A stretch of DNA of 64,000 bases from Warburgia ugandensis (Eukaryota; Streptophyta; Magnoliopsida; Canellales; Canellaceae), in NCBI GenBank assembly GCA_035236585.1, contig CP141134.1:23552414-23616413 (forward strand). Direction: 5' to 3'. Each line of letters opens with the position of its first letter. Position 1 is the stretch's first letter. The notes below the pieces were generated by a model. It was not told the origin of the DNA. It saw only the letters and a list, made by a program, of their open reading frames with translations, and ran no database searches. A program made the translations under genes and the position numbers. Below, one piece after another: positions 46,556 to 63,475 of this stretch.

Positions 46556-46722
46556 AAGCAAGATGCTTGCTTGAGCAAGAAGTACAAATCTATGAGTGCC
46601 ATGTGGTATTTTTTCTTGGAATTTGTATTTTTTTTTTTTTTTTGTTGGAGAAAAACCACAAGTCCAAGAGAAAGTATCACATGGTACGTAAAGATTTGTA
46701 CTTCTTGCTTAAGCAAGCAACT
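46556..46722. mobile_element. Fold-back MITE, about 167 bp
   Basis: Arms of about 65 bp are inverted copies: GCTTGCTTGAGCAAGAAGTA (left) and GCTTGCTTAAGCAAGAAGTA (right, reversed), both continuing CAAATCT. They are separated by a T-rich loop at 46627-46643. Confidence 0.8.
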
Positions 46723-47249
46723 GCACTTTCCAAAGTATTTTTCTTTATGCAATTGCTAAAGAGAAATGATAGCATACTGTACATCCTATGGTTGCTCATT
46801 ACAATGCGCCCCACTTTTGAATGATGGACCCCATAAAGGTTGATCGGATGTGTCTATCTGAATTCTTTGGCTCTAGATGACTACTAAACAAAAAAACAGC
46901 AAAGATTGTCCAATTGTACAAGTAAAAAATTGTACTTTTAATCACAGAACACGCTGCTCAAAGAACTATATATATTCAAGAAGTAAGACGTACACTTTTC
47001 GGATGTTATAGTCACGTTATGACCTTATGTTTTGCATACTAGATATTTAGAGCAAGATAATTCAGCTGAATAAGTCAGATCAAACCTTAGGAAGGCCCAT
47101 CAATAAAAAGAGGGCGCACAACACTAAGCAGCTGTATTGGGCGCACTACGCTTTCATTCCCACAGCGAAAACTGCAAACTAAATCAGCCTCGTGCTTTGA
47201 AAAAAATTGAGGTGAATTTCGATGGTAATGGTTTAAAAAGGACCTTCCT
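46723..47249. other. No gene recognised
   Basis: No supported frames. It lies between the MITE and the 3' end of the LINE remnant, so its right part may be LINE 3' untranslated sequence. Confidence 0.45.
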
Positions 47250-48600
47250 GAACTGAAAAGCACTCAAAAACCTTAGAGCTTACCGCCCAACTGTAAGCAA
47301 GCCTTATAATCGCTTCCATAAGCATTTTCGTACTCCTTTTCTTGTTGTGGAAACATCTGTAGTTTCTCTCTTGCCATACAGTCCATCAGAGTGCAATTGC
47401 TGCAATATTTCCATTGGAGCTTGTTCCTTCTACGAGTTCCAGAAAGACTCCACTGATCCTGTAACCTCCTGATAGCCTAACAGGTGATCCATTTGGACCT
47501 TGAATTTAGAAATGATTAAATTCCAGATCTCCTTTATGACTTACATTGTACCAACAGATGGTTAACTATCTCACAATTGTTTCTGCAGATGAAACAGCTC
47601 GATGGACCTCTCCACCCCCTCCTCTCTAAGTTATCAAAAGTCAGAATCTTTCTTTTAGCATCTGTCAAAACAAAGAAAGACACTCCAGGGGGAATCACAA
47701 GCTTCTGTACACGTCCTTCCCTTTGGACTACGAATTTTAAATGCAGACTTTGCTGTAAAATTCCCGGAACTATCCGGTTTCCAGCAGTCTATCCTCTTTA
47801 GAGGAATCAATAACTCTTGAATTGAGCAGATCATAAGTTTGTCCAGCGCCTCTTATCTCTGAAACACACATGTTTCTATTGAACGTAAGGTTCGAAACAA
47901 ACCATTATCATCAAACAACAGAAAATTCTTAACTAGACCTTCCTTTTGGGGTTAAGCTCTGAACATTCTACAGCAGAGCTATTTCAGATGTAAGTTATTG
48001 CACCAGTTTTAGTCCCAAATTTTGGTATATGCACCATTTCTCACCACAATTTGCAAGTTTGCTTGAAATATATCAATGTCCTTACAAATGTCCCTCCAAA
48101 TTTTAGAACCGTTCAACTTCATCCTATCCAGTCCCCCATGAGTTGTGAAACCATATCTTTCTTTTATGATTTTACTCCATAAACAGTGTTTGTCCATATC
48201 CACTCTCCAGAGCCATTTGGGTAACAATGCCTAATATAACTGCTTTGAGATCCATTAAACGCACACCACCTTCATCTTTAGTCCTGACTACCTGACCCCA
48301 TTTCACCAAATAGTATCTTCTCTTTTCACAAGAGTTTTCCCAAAGGAAATTTTTAGTATTTCGATCTCCTGAACAGCAGAGGCCGGGCATCTACATGACG
48401 ACATGAAGTATAAACGAAGCCTAGATAGGTTGACCTTAACTAATGTCAGTCAATCCCTGGTAGAAGGACATTTTCCTGCCAACAAGCCTTTGGTTCACTC
48501 TCTCAGTAATGGAGCCTAAAATGATGCTTTTGGTCTGCCAATCGTTAATGATAACCCAAAATAATTGCGTGGAATTTCCTCTGTTTCACATCCCAACTTT
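47250..48600 (-). pseudogene. LINE ORF2 C-terminal remnant
   Basis: Read on the minus strand in order: a stretch like LGCETEEIPRNYFGLSL and SITERVNQRLVGRK (48600-48450); FLWENSCEKRRYYLVKWGQV, then GGVRLMDLKAV (48350-48230); PKWLWRVDMDKHCLWSKII (48220-48160); SGNFTAKSAFKI (about 47750); the zf-RVT finger NLERRGWRGPSSCFIC...HLLVQC (about 47630-47540); and VWQERNYRCFHNKKRS near 47350. This is the end of the RT and the zinc finger of plant L1-type LINEs. Stops and frame changes throughout make it dead. The 5' part is missing. Confidence 0.88.
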
Positions 48601-49401
48601 GATACTTCCTCCTATAGCTTCTATTACTCAACTTTAATTCCCATGAAGTCACTAATTATTTTGTAATATAAAAATTCCATGAGAAGCTTACCTGCCATGA
48701 TGGTAAAAGAATCCAAACCTTACCCATGCAACTCAAAGGTAAAAAGAACCCACAGCCCAAGATATGGGTAGGTTTCTTGCTATTTGAATTAACGTAGGAG
48801 GTACTTGTCTTTGGATAAAAAGACTTTCCCAATGCTGAAAGCTCCCTTTCTGACCAATGGTATTCAAAATAAGAACTGCATTTTAACATCGTATCCCACT
48901 GTTTCAAACCATCAGTTACATTAATTAAAAGGGAAGCCATCCAATAATCATGACTTTCACCTACAAGATATCTAAACTCATTGTACCATACCAGATGAGT
49001 GGGTAGGATCAACAAGAAGTGGGCCTATCATTTCAAAGTGGCACCACAGAGCGTTCTACGTGGTGTTATACACTGCTAGTGTTTTCTCAAAACAAAAGAG
49101 ACCAGGTAAGCGGGACACCGCCACAAATGCAAATTCTAGAAAGCTCCTTTTTTGATCGAGAGACTCATCATCTGATGGCTGCTAAAGCCAAAATCCAAAA
49201 CATGGACGGGGTACCATAGATCAACGGTCTAGATTACCATACAAAATAAAACTCGCATTTTCCGGGTACATTGTTTCAAGTCAGCCTGCATTCATATGGA
49301 TTTGCAAGTATACCGTCCATATTTTAGTGCAATGCTTTTACGAGATGTGTATGAAGGCTATGTCCAGGACTCAATAGGAGTCAAATATTTACGATTTTCA
49401 T
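48601..49401. other. No gene recognised
   Basis: A 119-codon minus-strand frame (48656-49015) has no motif I know and does not continue the LINE reading. Confidence 0.4.
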
Positions 49402-49909
49402 GGGCTTAACTCTTGAAAAAACCCTGAATTATTCAAAATTTTTATTTATACCTTAGATTTCAATTTCGATCAACTGAATCCTTGATTTAAAAAGTTGCTG
49501 TAATTACACCTCAATTGTAGACATTTGGTGATGGCGTTAGCCCCTTGTTGACTTAGATTTGCCAGTTACACGCTAATCTGCTTACGTGGTTTTGATTGAG
49601 GGTTAAGAAGGATTTAATATACTTCTAAATCTTCTTCAATTGCAACCCAACCCAGTCTTCTTCTGTATCATTACCTTCTATTTATGGGTCGTTGAAGATA
49701 GGATTTTGGACAGGAGAGCATGACTTGTGTCTTCTTTAAAGTTAGAGTAAAAAATGTAACAAAAGATCTATCCACCAAGACAAGCCACGTCAGCTAAAAC
49801 CGACAGCGTTAAGTGCTACAATTAGGATACGACTACAACCAAAAGTTAAATCAGGGGTGCAGTTGATCAAAATTGTAATCAGGGTAAAGGCTTTTTAAGT
49901 AGTTAACCC
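49402..49909. mobile_element. MULE-like MITE, 508 bp, with flanking duplication
   Basis: Termini GGGCTTAACT and, reversed, GGGTTAACTA begin inverted arms of about 150 bp. Shared blocks are TTGATCAACTG(A/C)A and CAATTGTAG on both sides. TTTTCAT flanks both ends (49395-49401 and 49910-49916). No coding capacity. Confidence 0.8.
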
Positions 49910-49954
49910 TTTTCATTATAACTAGAATTATGTGCGTGTGTAGCATTTAAATTT

Positions 49955-50710
49955 ATTTATTATTTGATGCATAGTTTATTAAAGATAAGATCAAGATTAA
50001 GGATGTTTAGATCTACCAAAGAGTGAGCCTAATGGGTGTAACTTTTCTCTCTAATGCATGAAAGTTTGGTGCGTTGCTCATTGAGAATGAAGTCAGTATT
50101 TTGGATGATTTTGATCTTCTGTGATCATAGGCCCAATAGAAGCAAACCAACTTTTGGCAAACACTTTGGTATACATAGTCAAAACTTTGATCTTCCATAC
50201 TACAGGATGTTTAGGACGGGCCATTTAGAGGAAGGTCATTGTTAGAGGCATAAATTTTTGGACCCAAACAGTATTAGGGTCAGAAACCTATGATTCAAAG
50301 TTGGTCAGGGTCGTAATAGAGACATAAAAGCATTAGAGTTGAGGGTAAGGTCGGCCAGAAATCTGCCCCAACCTACCTGCTGCCATATCTATATCTTCAA
50401 TAGATGGATTTCAGTGGCATAGCCTAAGATAAGGCTAAGTTTGTGGATGATTTAGATCTTTCAAGAAGTATTATTAGGAAGCTATCTCGATATCTCTTCA
50501 ATGCGTGATTTATATGCAATGCATTCAAGAGAAAGCCATAATAGTAGACGGTTCAGACCTTCCAAAGAAATGGGCCCAATGAAGCAATCCCTCTTTCTCT
50601 CTATCCTTAATGGATGAAAATTATGTTCATAGCCCATTAAAGATAAGTCCTAAATAGTAAATAGTTTAGATCTCCCAAAAATTAGGTCAATAATCTGTAA
50701 GCATATATAA
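49955..50710 (+). repeat. Diverged tandem array of about 105-bp units
   Basis: A motif GGATG-TTTAGATCT-CCAAAG followed by GGGCCCAAT recurs near 50001, 50104, 50445, 50546 and 50661. A second, CTCTCTAT-CTTAATGGATGAA, recurs in phase near 50040, 50390, 50480 and 50590. The spacing is about 101-115 bp. The section 50155-50390 is more diverged. Confidence 0.65.
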
Positions 50711-52448
50711 AGCAGACACGTATACAGGAGTGTTTACTTTATATATAGTACGTATAATAAAAATAATAATATAAGATATTGCAAGTTCCTATACTTTACG
50801 TATAAGAAATATATAGAATGGTATTTTGTGAATAAGTTGAAGGGTAGTCAGCGAATACAATGAGTAGACTTTAATCGACGAGAATTACTGTTACTAAAAG
50901 TAAAATGTTGTCTCACTCAAACATATATTGTTCTGATCTCACACTGACTTAGGCTACACGTGAAAACACCTTTTTTCCCATCCTATTCTAAGAGCGAAAA
51001 TGAGTAATTAAAATTTTATTTTTTGCCTATTTGTGACAGCAAGCTGTTTAGATACTAAGCTATTAGAACTGATTTTCAGTTTGATCAGAGTAAAAAAGTT
51101 ATTTAGACAACCATTTTTTTTTCTTGGACCACACTGTCTTGTTAAAATTTCTTATAATTTTTTAAAAAGTTGATTGGACTGTTTAACTTGTTCAAAGGAA
51201 AAGACCTATATATGAATCAGGTCATTGTAATTCATACATATGTTATAGTACTTCTCAACTTTTATAGCGAAACACCTAAACTCACCTCAATTAAGATAAT
51301 AATAATAATAAAACCAAAAAATTGTAGCATATTGATGACAGAACGAGTGTTTAATAATTTTACTCGTGTATTTGAAGACAGGCGCTGGCTGGCTTGTGCT
51401 TACCAGTTGCTCTAGACGTATTTGAAGATAATAGGGAATTGGAAAAGGTATATCCAATGCATAAGTTTGATCCCACCTGGATGTGAACCACACCGTCACA
51501 CTCCCCAAGGCCATGCATCAAAAATATCTGCTCCGAACCTAATTCTATAAGATAAAAAATGGCAGGCTAGGATCATTTCTTGATTGTGGCCTACTTAGGA
51601 CAGCAAATATGAATTGTATGTCTCACTTGTAATCCACGTCCTGTCCGTTAACCATCGATATGTTTCAAGATCTCCACAGTCAAGATCTCTTTAACCACAA
51701 TAAATTCCAATATATATATCAAACAGAAAGATTTTGCTTGGGCTCAATGGCTCTTATTTTTGCGTCTGGCCACTTACTGTTAGTTAATGAAAAAGCATAT
51801 CTATGTACCACAGTATGCCAATTAATTAGCAGTCTCGTGGTTACCATAAAGCTTTTGGTCTCACCCCGAAACATTGTATGTGCAATCAGGTCCGTCCAAC
51901 TTGGAGATCATCATGATCCGATTATCGACATTTAAGCTTTAAGGAAACATGTATGTTTAGAGTTTCCTTTAAAGAGCTCTAAGAAAGATCTGATGGACGT
52001 TGTGATCTTCCAACTAAGATGGGTGGGTTAAACACGACAATTAACTGGACATAATCGTCAATCAGACTAACATACATTAGGTCCAGATAGTGTGTTTCAT
52101 GTGAGCCTAATAATACTTGTGTTTGCGGCCTGTGCCGGTCTATTGTTTGTGTAACATCTGAAAGTTTGAAAGTTAGCAACCAGTCGAAGATCGAGGTGAA
52201 GGACGGCGACGATTAGGTCACCCCCAAAGAAGCTTCAACGTCGGTATTGGTCTGAAAAGAAAGTTCAGAACAGATTGATATCTTCTCAGATTGAGAACAT
52301 AAAAAAAAACTTAAACAACAACATAGAAAAACCAGCCAACAGAAAGGAAAAAACTAGAAAGCAATGACCAGATCTGGTGATATTGCTATAGAAATCTGCA
52401 AAAAATACAAGATATGAGCAAGAAATGATCTGATCTGGGAATGATGAA

Positions 52449-52450
<2 letters not shown>
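50711..52450. other. No gene recognised
   Basis: No supported coding sequence. Short frames lack known motifs and lack matching frames or splice signals. Confidence 0.45.

Positions 52451-52479
<29 letters not shown>
52451..52479 (+). repeat. (GA)n microsatellite 1
   Basis: Uninterrupted GA, 29 bp. Confidence 0.95.
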
Positions 52480-52481
<2 letters not shown>

Positions 52482-52621
52482 AGACTAGTGCTTATCTAGA
52501 TAAGAAGTTGCCAAGAGAGAACCGACGGTTTGAAAAGCAGTGCTGGGAAAGGTCTACGGCAAAAGTGGCCGGACTTTTCACTGTGGGACGACAGCAGCAC
52601 CTTCTCTTCGACGTATACTTC

Positions 52622-52624
<3 letters not shown>
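52480..52624. other. Spacer between two GA tracts
   Basis: No supported coding sequence. It includes a short GC-richer piece with GTGGCCGGACTTTTCAC. Confidence 0.4.

Positions 52625-52690
<66 letters not shown>
52625..52690 (+). repeat. (GA)n microsatellite 2
   Basis: GA run of about 66 bp. The Arg-Glu repeat frames through it on + and Ser-Leu frames on - are artefacts. Confidence 0.95.
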
Positions 52691-52693
<3 letters not shown>

Positions 52694-53408
52694 CCCGACA
52701 TTTTCTGTCAAAAAAGAATGGGGTCTCTTGACAAGCATTTTGGGCTTCTCACAAACGCAGCCTTAGCAGTAAATACACCCTAGGGCATACGAGATTTCCG
52801 GGCATATCCATCTAATATAAGATCATGGATCTCTTCCAAAAAGTTGCTTGCTGCAGGGAGGAGACTGTTTTCTAGAATAGTATAATCGTGAGATATGATT
52901 GGTTTCGGATATTTAATAAAGATGGGCAAGATTGCAATTTTTATCAGTCATCCAAAGTGAGAAGATCTTTAGGACAGACAAGAGGCAGTCCAATCTAGAC
53001 ACGAACGCATAAGAACTGGCTATAAACTCGACGCCGGTTGAGTTGGACGAAAGCATCGCATGGAAAACATATTAAGAAAGGATGACATAGCAGTTTACCT
53101 GAACCCTGAATCCTGCTATAGCAATGATTATTAGCCAAACCCTTCTCGTATAAATAGGAACCACCTTTAGTCTTTCAGGAGCATCAAACTGGTCTATAAC
53201 ATGGCAACTTACATTTTGATCAGACTGTCTCATCAGTGCATCCTTCTTATCTTTCATTGAATTCAGTTTGTCTGATCAATGAAAAACTTTTGGAGCATGG
53301 GTTCCCGGAACTTCATGCTGACTAGTTCAATTGTTCGACAGCCACGAAAGATGACGAGATGCAGAAAGATTAACAAACAGATAACAACTAAATTAATTAA
53401 GTACCTGA
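52691..53408. other. 3' flank of the reductase gene
   Basis: No other gene seen. On the minus strand this is the 3' UTR side of the reductase; I find no canonical AATAAA in the first 200 bases after the stop, as is common in plants. Confidence 0.45.
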
Positions 53409-59230
<5,822 letters not shown>

Positions 59231-59460
59231 GGTAGAGAACTTACCAGCTCCCGGAAGGAGAATTTTGGGTTAGAAGGTTCGGATGCAGAGAGAGATGGAG
59301 TGATTGTGGCAAGGTTTGGCTTTGGGCTTTCTTCTCTGCTAACAACCACAAGAAAATAAAATGAAAACAGGGGGGTTTGGTTTTGGTTAGGTGGACCGGT
59401 TGATGGCGCCATTTAAATCGACACTTCAATCCGCACAAACCGTCGGTAATTGGAACTCGC
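59231..59460 (-). promoter_or_regulatory. 5' UTR and proximal promoter of the reductase
   Basis: On the minus strand an AT-rich TTTAAATGG near 59417-59409 is the best TATA-like candidate, about 180 bases before the ATG. CT-rich sequence follows. A near-consensus 5' splice site, CTG|GTAAGT, ends 11 bases before the ATG. The transcription start is not determined. Confidence 0.4.
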
Positions 59461-59718
59461 CGGGTCGACCAGGGAATTACTAAGGTGGACCCCAGTATGA
59501 GTTCACCAATGGCGTTGGTATAGATGATAGCTATCTGAGCTGTTTATCTTAATGCCACACATCATAATATTCTTGCTTGGATGATCTTAACTCATGGACC
59601 ATCTAATAGGTTAATCCTCCTAAACAACTGGATGGTATTCACAAGAAATGCATGCATATCATTCCACCTATAACGTAACACTCGAGAAAGATATTGAATT
59701 GAGATGGAGGCGTTCGTT

Positions 59719-59896
59719 GAAGGGAGCCTTGGCGCAATAGTAAAAGTTGTCATGATATGACCTTGAGGTCACAAGTTCAAGACGTGAAATCAGCCTTTTG
59801 CAAAATACAAGGTAAAGCTGCCTACTATAAGCCTTTGTGGTTTGTCCCTTCCCCGAATCCTGCATAGGTGGGAGCTTTGTGCACTGAGGCTGCCTT
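59719..59896 (+). mobile_element. Au-type SINE, about 178 bp
   Basis: Starts GGGAGCCTTGGCGCAATAGTAAA (tRNA-like, with A box), then GAGGTCACAAGTTCAAGAC (B box), a middle with TGCCTACTATAAGCCTTTGTGG, and ends GCACTGAGGCTGCCTT, matching the Au SINE family of plants in order. It is flanked by 15-bp duplications with two mismatches (59704-59718 and 59897-59911). RNA polymerase III transcribes such elements and LINE enzymes move them. Confidence 0.92.
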
Positions 59897-59911
59897 ATGG
59901 AAGAGTTCGTT

Positions 59912-60547
59912 CATATTTTCGTTGGCCATTGTAACGGATGGGTAAATTTTCACTTGGAACGTAGGTTTTTAATGATCCAAACCATTTGTTTGGTAAGCTT
60001 GCTATGGATGAGTCATGCTAAAAGTTGTAGGCATATAAAGTCCCCATATAGAGGTTTAGTCTTGATAGATGGGTTCAAGTTTTGATCCACGGCTCACCTA
60101 TTCGGCCAACCAGACAGATGGTTGTCGAAGCGGAGTAAGTTTACTCTAAATCCTACTCTACGCTGGCCCTTTTCACAGTATCATGCCGTATTGAGGTATG
60201 TTTCAATCATGGGCGATTTTATTTTAGTATGATGAACTAAAAGCAAGCCTGACCCCCAATGGTTGGTGAGTTAAATTTTTCGTAAACGAAATAATATTAA
60301 CACGTGCATTTGATTAAGATTTTATTTTTGTTTTCTAAAACTTTCTAAACCGTCCAAATTTTCATTCCAAATTTTCATTCCACTAAGAAGTCGCAGGGAT
60401 CATCAAATGGAAAAGGATTTTTGGTGCATGACCACCTCTCATATGTGGTTGCCCAAAAGATGAGGCAGCCTAGGCTGCCAAACACCTTAAGAGCTTAGGT
60501 TACCAAACATCCAAGCAAAAATTCCATGTGACCAAACTATTCATATG
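59912..60547. other. No gene recognised
   Basis: No supported frame; it ends at the LTR boundary. Confidence 0.5.
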
Positions 60548-60929
60548 TGTGACGACCTAGTTTTTTATAACATTTTTTTATAATTCTTTTTTAAGAGTAG
60601 AGCCCCAAATTTGAAAACAGTTTAAAAAACAAACAACGAAAAACATTTTCCTTTTAAATCTATTTTAAAAATCCCTAGTGCCAACTTTCAACTCATTCTA
60701 TATTTATAATTTTAGATTTCAAAAACTTATAAATTTTTCCAGTTCAAGTAAACAATTTTTAAAACAAGTCTAGTCAATAGTCACATTCCCTGCACTATTA
60801 TAAATTGAAGTTCAAATACAACAATTATGCATATATAATTCAAGTGTGATATTAAAATATACCCTCAATATAACAACATTTCAATTAGCTAACTCTCCCA
60901 ATTCTTCTTTACTCATGTCTGTCTAAATA

Positions 60930-60967
60930 TGAGATATTATAATCATTCAAATATTTACAATATCTCA
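60930..60967 (-). promoter_or_regulatory. Hairpin near the LTR 3' end
   Basis: TGAGATATTATAAT and TTTACAATATCTCA pair over 12 of 14 positions, 382 bp from the LTR end. Confidence 0.7.
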
Positions 60968-63187
60968 ACAAGCTATGCTTGGTGGAAAATAAAATACATA
61001 TAAAAATATAGACAAATATATATATATTAACAATTTAGTAATCATTTCAATACATCAAATATTATGCATTTACATGATTAAATTTAAGATTGTCTCAAAC
61101 TTTAGAATATCAAATTTTAAAGTATTTTATGTAAATATCATGAATAAGTCAAATAGTACAATGTCAAATTTAAATCACAATCAGAATGTTGAATAAACTT
61201 TCAATTAGATGTAAATATCATAAATATAAACAATGATGCAATGCCTTGTATAAATCACGATCAGAATCTCAAATAAAGCTTCTGAATAACAATATGAGAT
61301 AAGTAATGTTAAACTTGTAAAAGTAATGAATATAATCATCGGTGGTTACCCCCGTAACCATACAGGGCACACAATCATCTAGCTATTACTGGGTTCATAA
61401 ATCCATCTAATCAACACTGAGTATATAAAATGGTCATGAGTTCATACCAACCACATCATCATGCCATATAGTCATGAGTACTATCACTTAGTTGTGATCG
61501 TAACAATGGATAGCAAGTACTATCACTCTATAGTGATTGTAGCACTTGGATCCCCAAGGAAAACCAAGCATATATGCTGCCACTCAATCCTGATCACGCA
61601 TTGTGCAAAAATCATGGACTACTATGCTGCAGCATCCATCCAATGCATCGAGATCCATTGCCAAGCTCCTGTTGACACCATCTACGGGATAGCTGTCACG
61701 GCATCACATGGGAGGAAGTAGATCCCAACATGCGGCCTATCCATGATAGCCACACCCAAGTTTTGTCCCTTGGGTAAGGCATCCATAATATACCAATAAT
61801 CTCAGAGGGAAGGTGGTCAACCATACTATCATCTCAACATAGTATCTACCATGCTCACGCTTATCAGAAAATAAATCCACCAGGTCTCAATGCCTGACAT
61901 ATCGAAATCCTCAGGCTATATGCCTATCCAATGAAAATCCGCATAAATCATGTGCATAACTAGTACCTTGTACAAAAAAAAGCCTATTTGCCTATTTGAC
62001 TTTTACATCAAATCATGTGAATATCAAACATACAGCCCCATTTTTCAAGTCATGCTTTTTAAATAAATGACATGCATATCAAACATGAAAACATAATACA
62101 TCATAATAATACTATCATATATCATACTTGTTGCATGCATGTATAATAGATCATAGTAAATTCTAATTTAAAATAGTTCATACTACATAAATCTCATGGT
62201 AGTATTTAAATCATATCATGCTTAGATAAAAATCATGCAAGTAAAAAATCTACATATTAAATTCCACTGCCTTAAAATGAGGTAATAATCCTTCAGAACT
62301 CATAATCCCTCTAGTCCATGTAGACTAGTGTATCTATAAAATCACACACATGACATGTCATCATTTTCTACCATATTATCACTATTTCTGATTTATATAG
62401 TCCTTGATCATCCTTAATTTAGAGGATTTTGCATTTATTCATTACTGATCATAAATTGTTTCTTTAATTCTTATTTGGTCATTTGATCTTGGTCATCAAT
62501 TAAAAATCAATGGTTCACATTGTCCAATTACTTTTAATCTCTATTGATCTTGGACTTACAAGTATTCTATTTCATATTTCAATATTTGATGTATCTGATA
62601 GTCAAATTGAATTTTGATTAGTCAGATTAATAGTTTCAAGTCATCCTCACATCCAAAATTTCTAATCTATGGTCACCAAAATATCTAACTATTAATTTGG
62701 TCAACTTAATAATTTAAATACCTTAATCACTCTTCGTAAAGTTTAATCCATCCAAATCTTAATTTTTTTATTATAATTTATTAGACATAAACAAAATAAA
62801 ATTTAATTTAATTGATTTAAATAAGATTTGCTAGCAATCTTACCTCTAATCGCTTTAATCAATGGATAATATAACGTTTGATGTGGCTTGATTGGGTTTG
62901 ATCACCTTTGACAAAAAATTCCAGAATAGACAAAAAAGATCAAGTATTTTAATCATTAATTGAGGAAATAGAGCACTCGATCACGCAAATTTGAGTTCTG
63001 GAAATTAATGAATGTTCGGATCATAATTTAGGATTAGATTGATAATGAATCAAATGGTCTAGTGTTATATTTGCACTCAGATCTAAATGAAAGCTCAAAT
63101 TGATGGCTGATCTAGGTGTTAGGTGGTTGATCCATCTTCATATCATTACAAGGGGATAGATTGGTTACCGATCTAGTGTTTGATGAT

Positions 63188-63475
63188 AGATCGATGGCTA
63201 GATTGTGATGGGTTCTCAATCGATCACAAATCTAGTATCCAAGGAAAGATCAATGGTCTAATTGTAATAGATGGTTAGATCAGTTATAGGTCTGCCACAT
63301 TGGAGACAGATCAACAGCCATATCACAATGTATGGTCACATAGGCCACATATATTCAAGGATAGATGAATGGCCTGACCATAATAGATGGTCAGATTAGT
63401 TCCTATCATTGGAGATAGATTAGTGGCCAAATCACAATGGATGGTCAAATCATCACAAATCTGGTGTCTGATCGA
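63188..63475 (-). repeat. Five diverged units of about 57 bp in the LTR
   Basis: Starts of the type AGAT(C/G)(A/G)ATGGCC at 63188, 63247, 63308, 63363 and 63417, each followed by a TCACAAT/TGTAAT-G-ATGGTCA block. Confidence 0.75.

Noticed and set aside
48656..49015. 119-codon minus-strand frame as a host gene
   Set aside because: No known motif, no splice or promoter context, adjacent to a dead LINE; I cannot support it.
52492..52783. Arg-Glu or Ser-Leu repeat proteins
   Set aside because: Translation of the (GA)n microsatellite.
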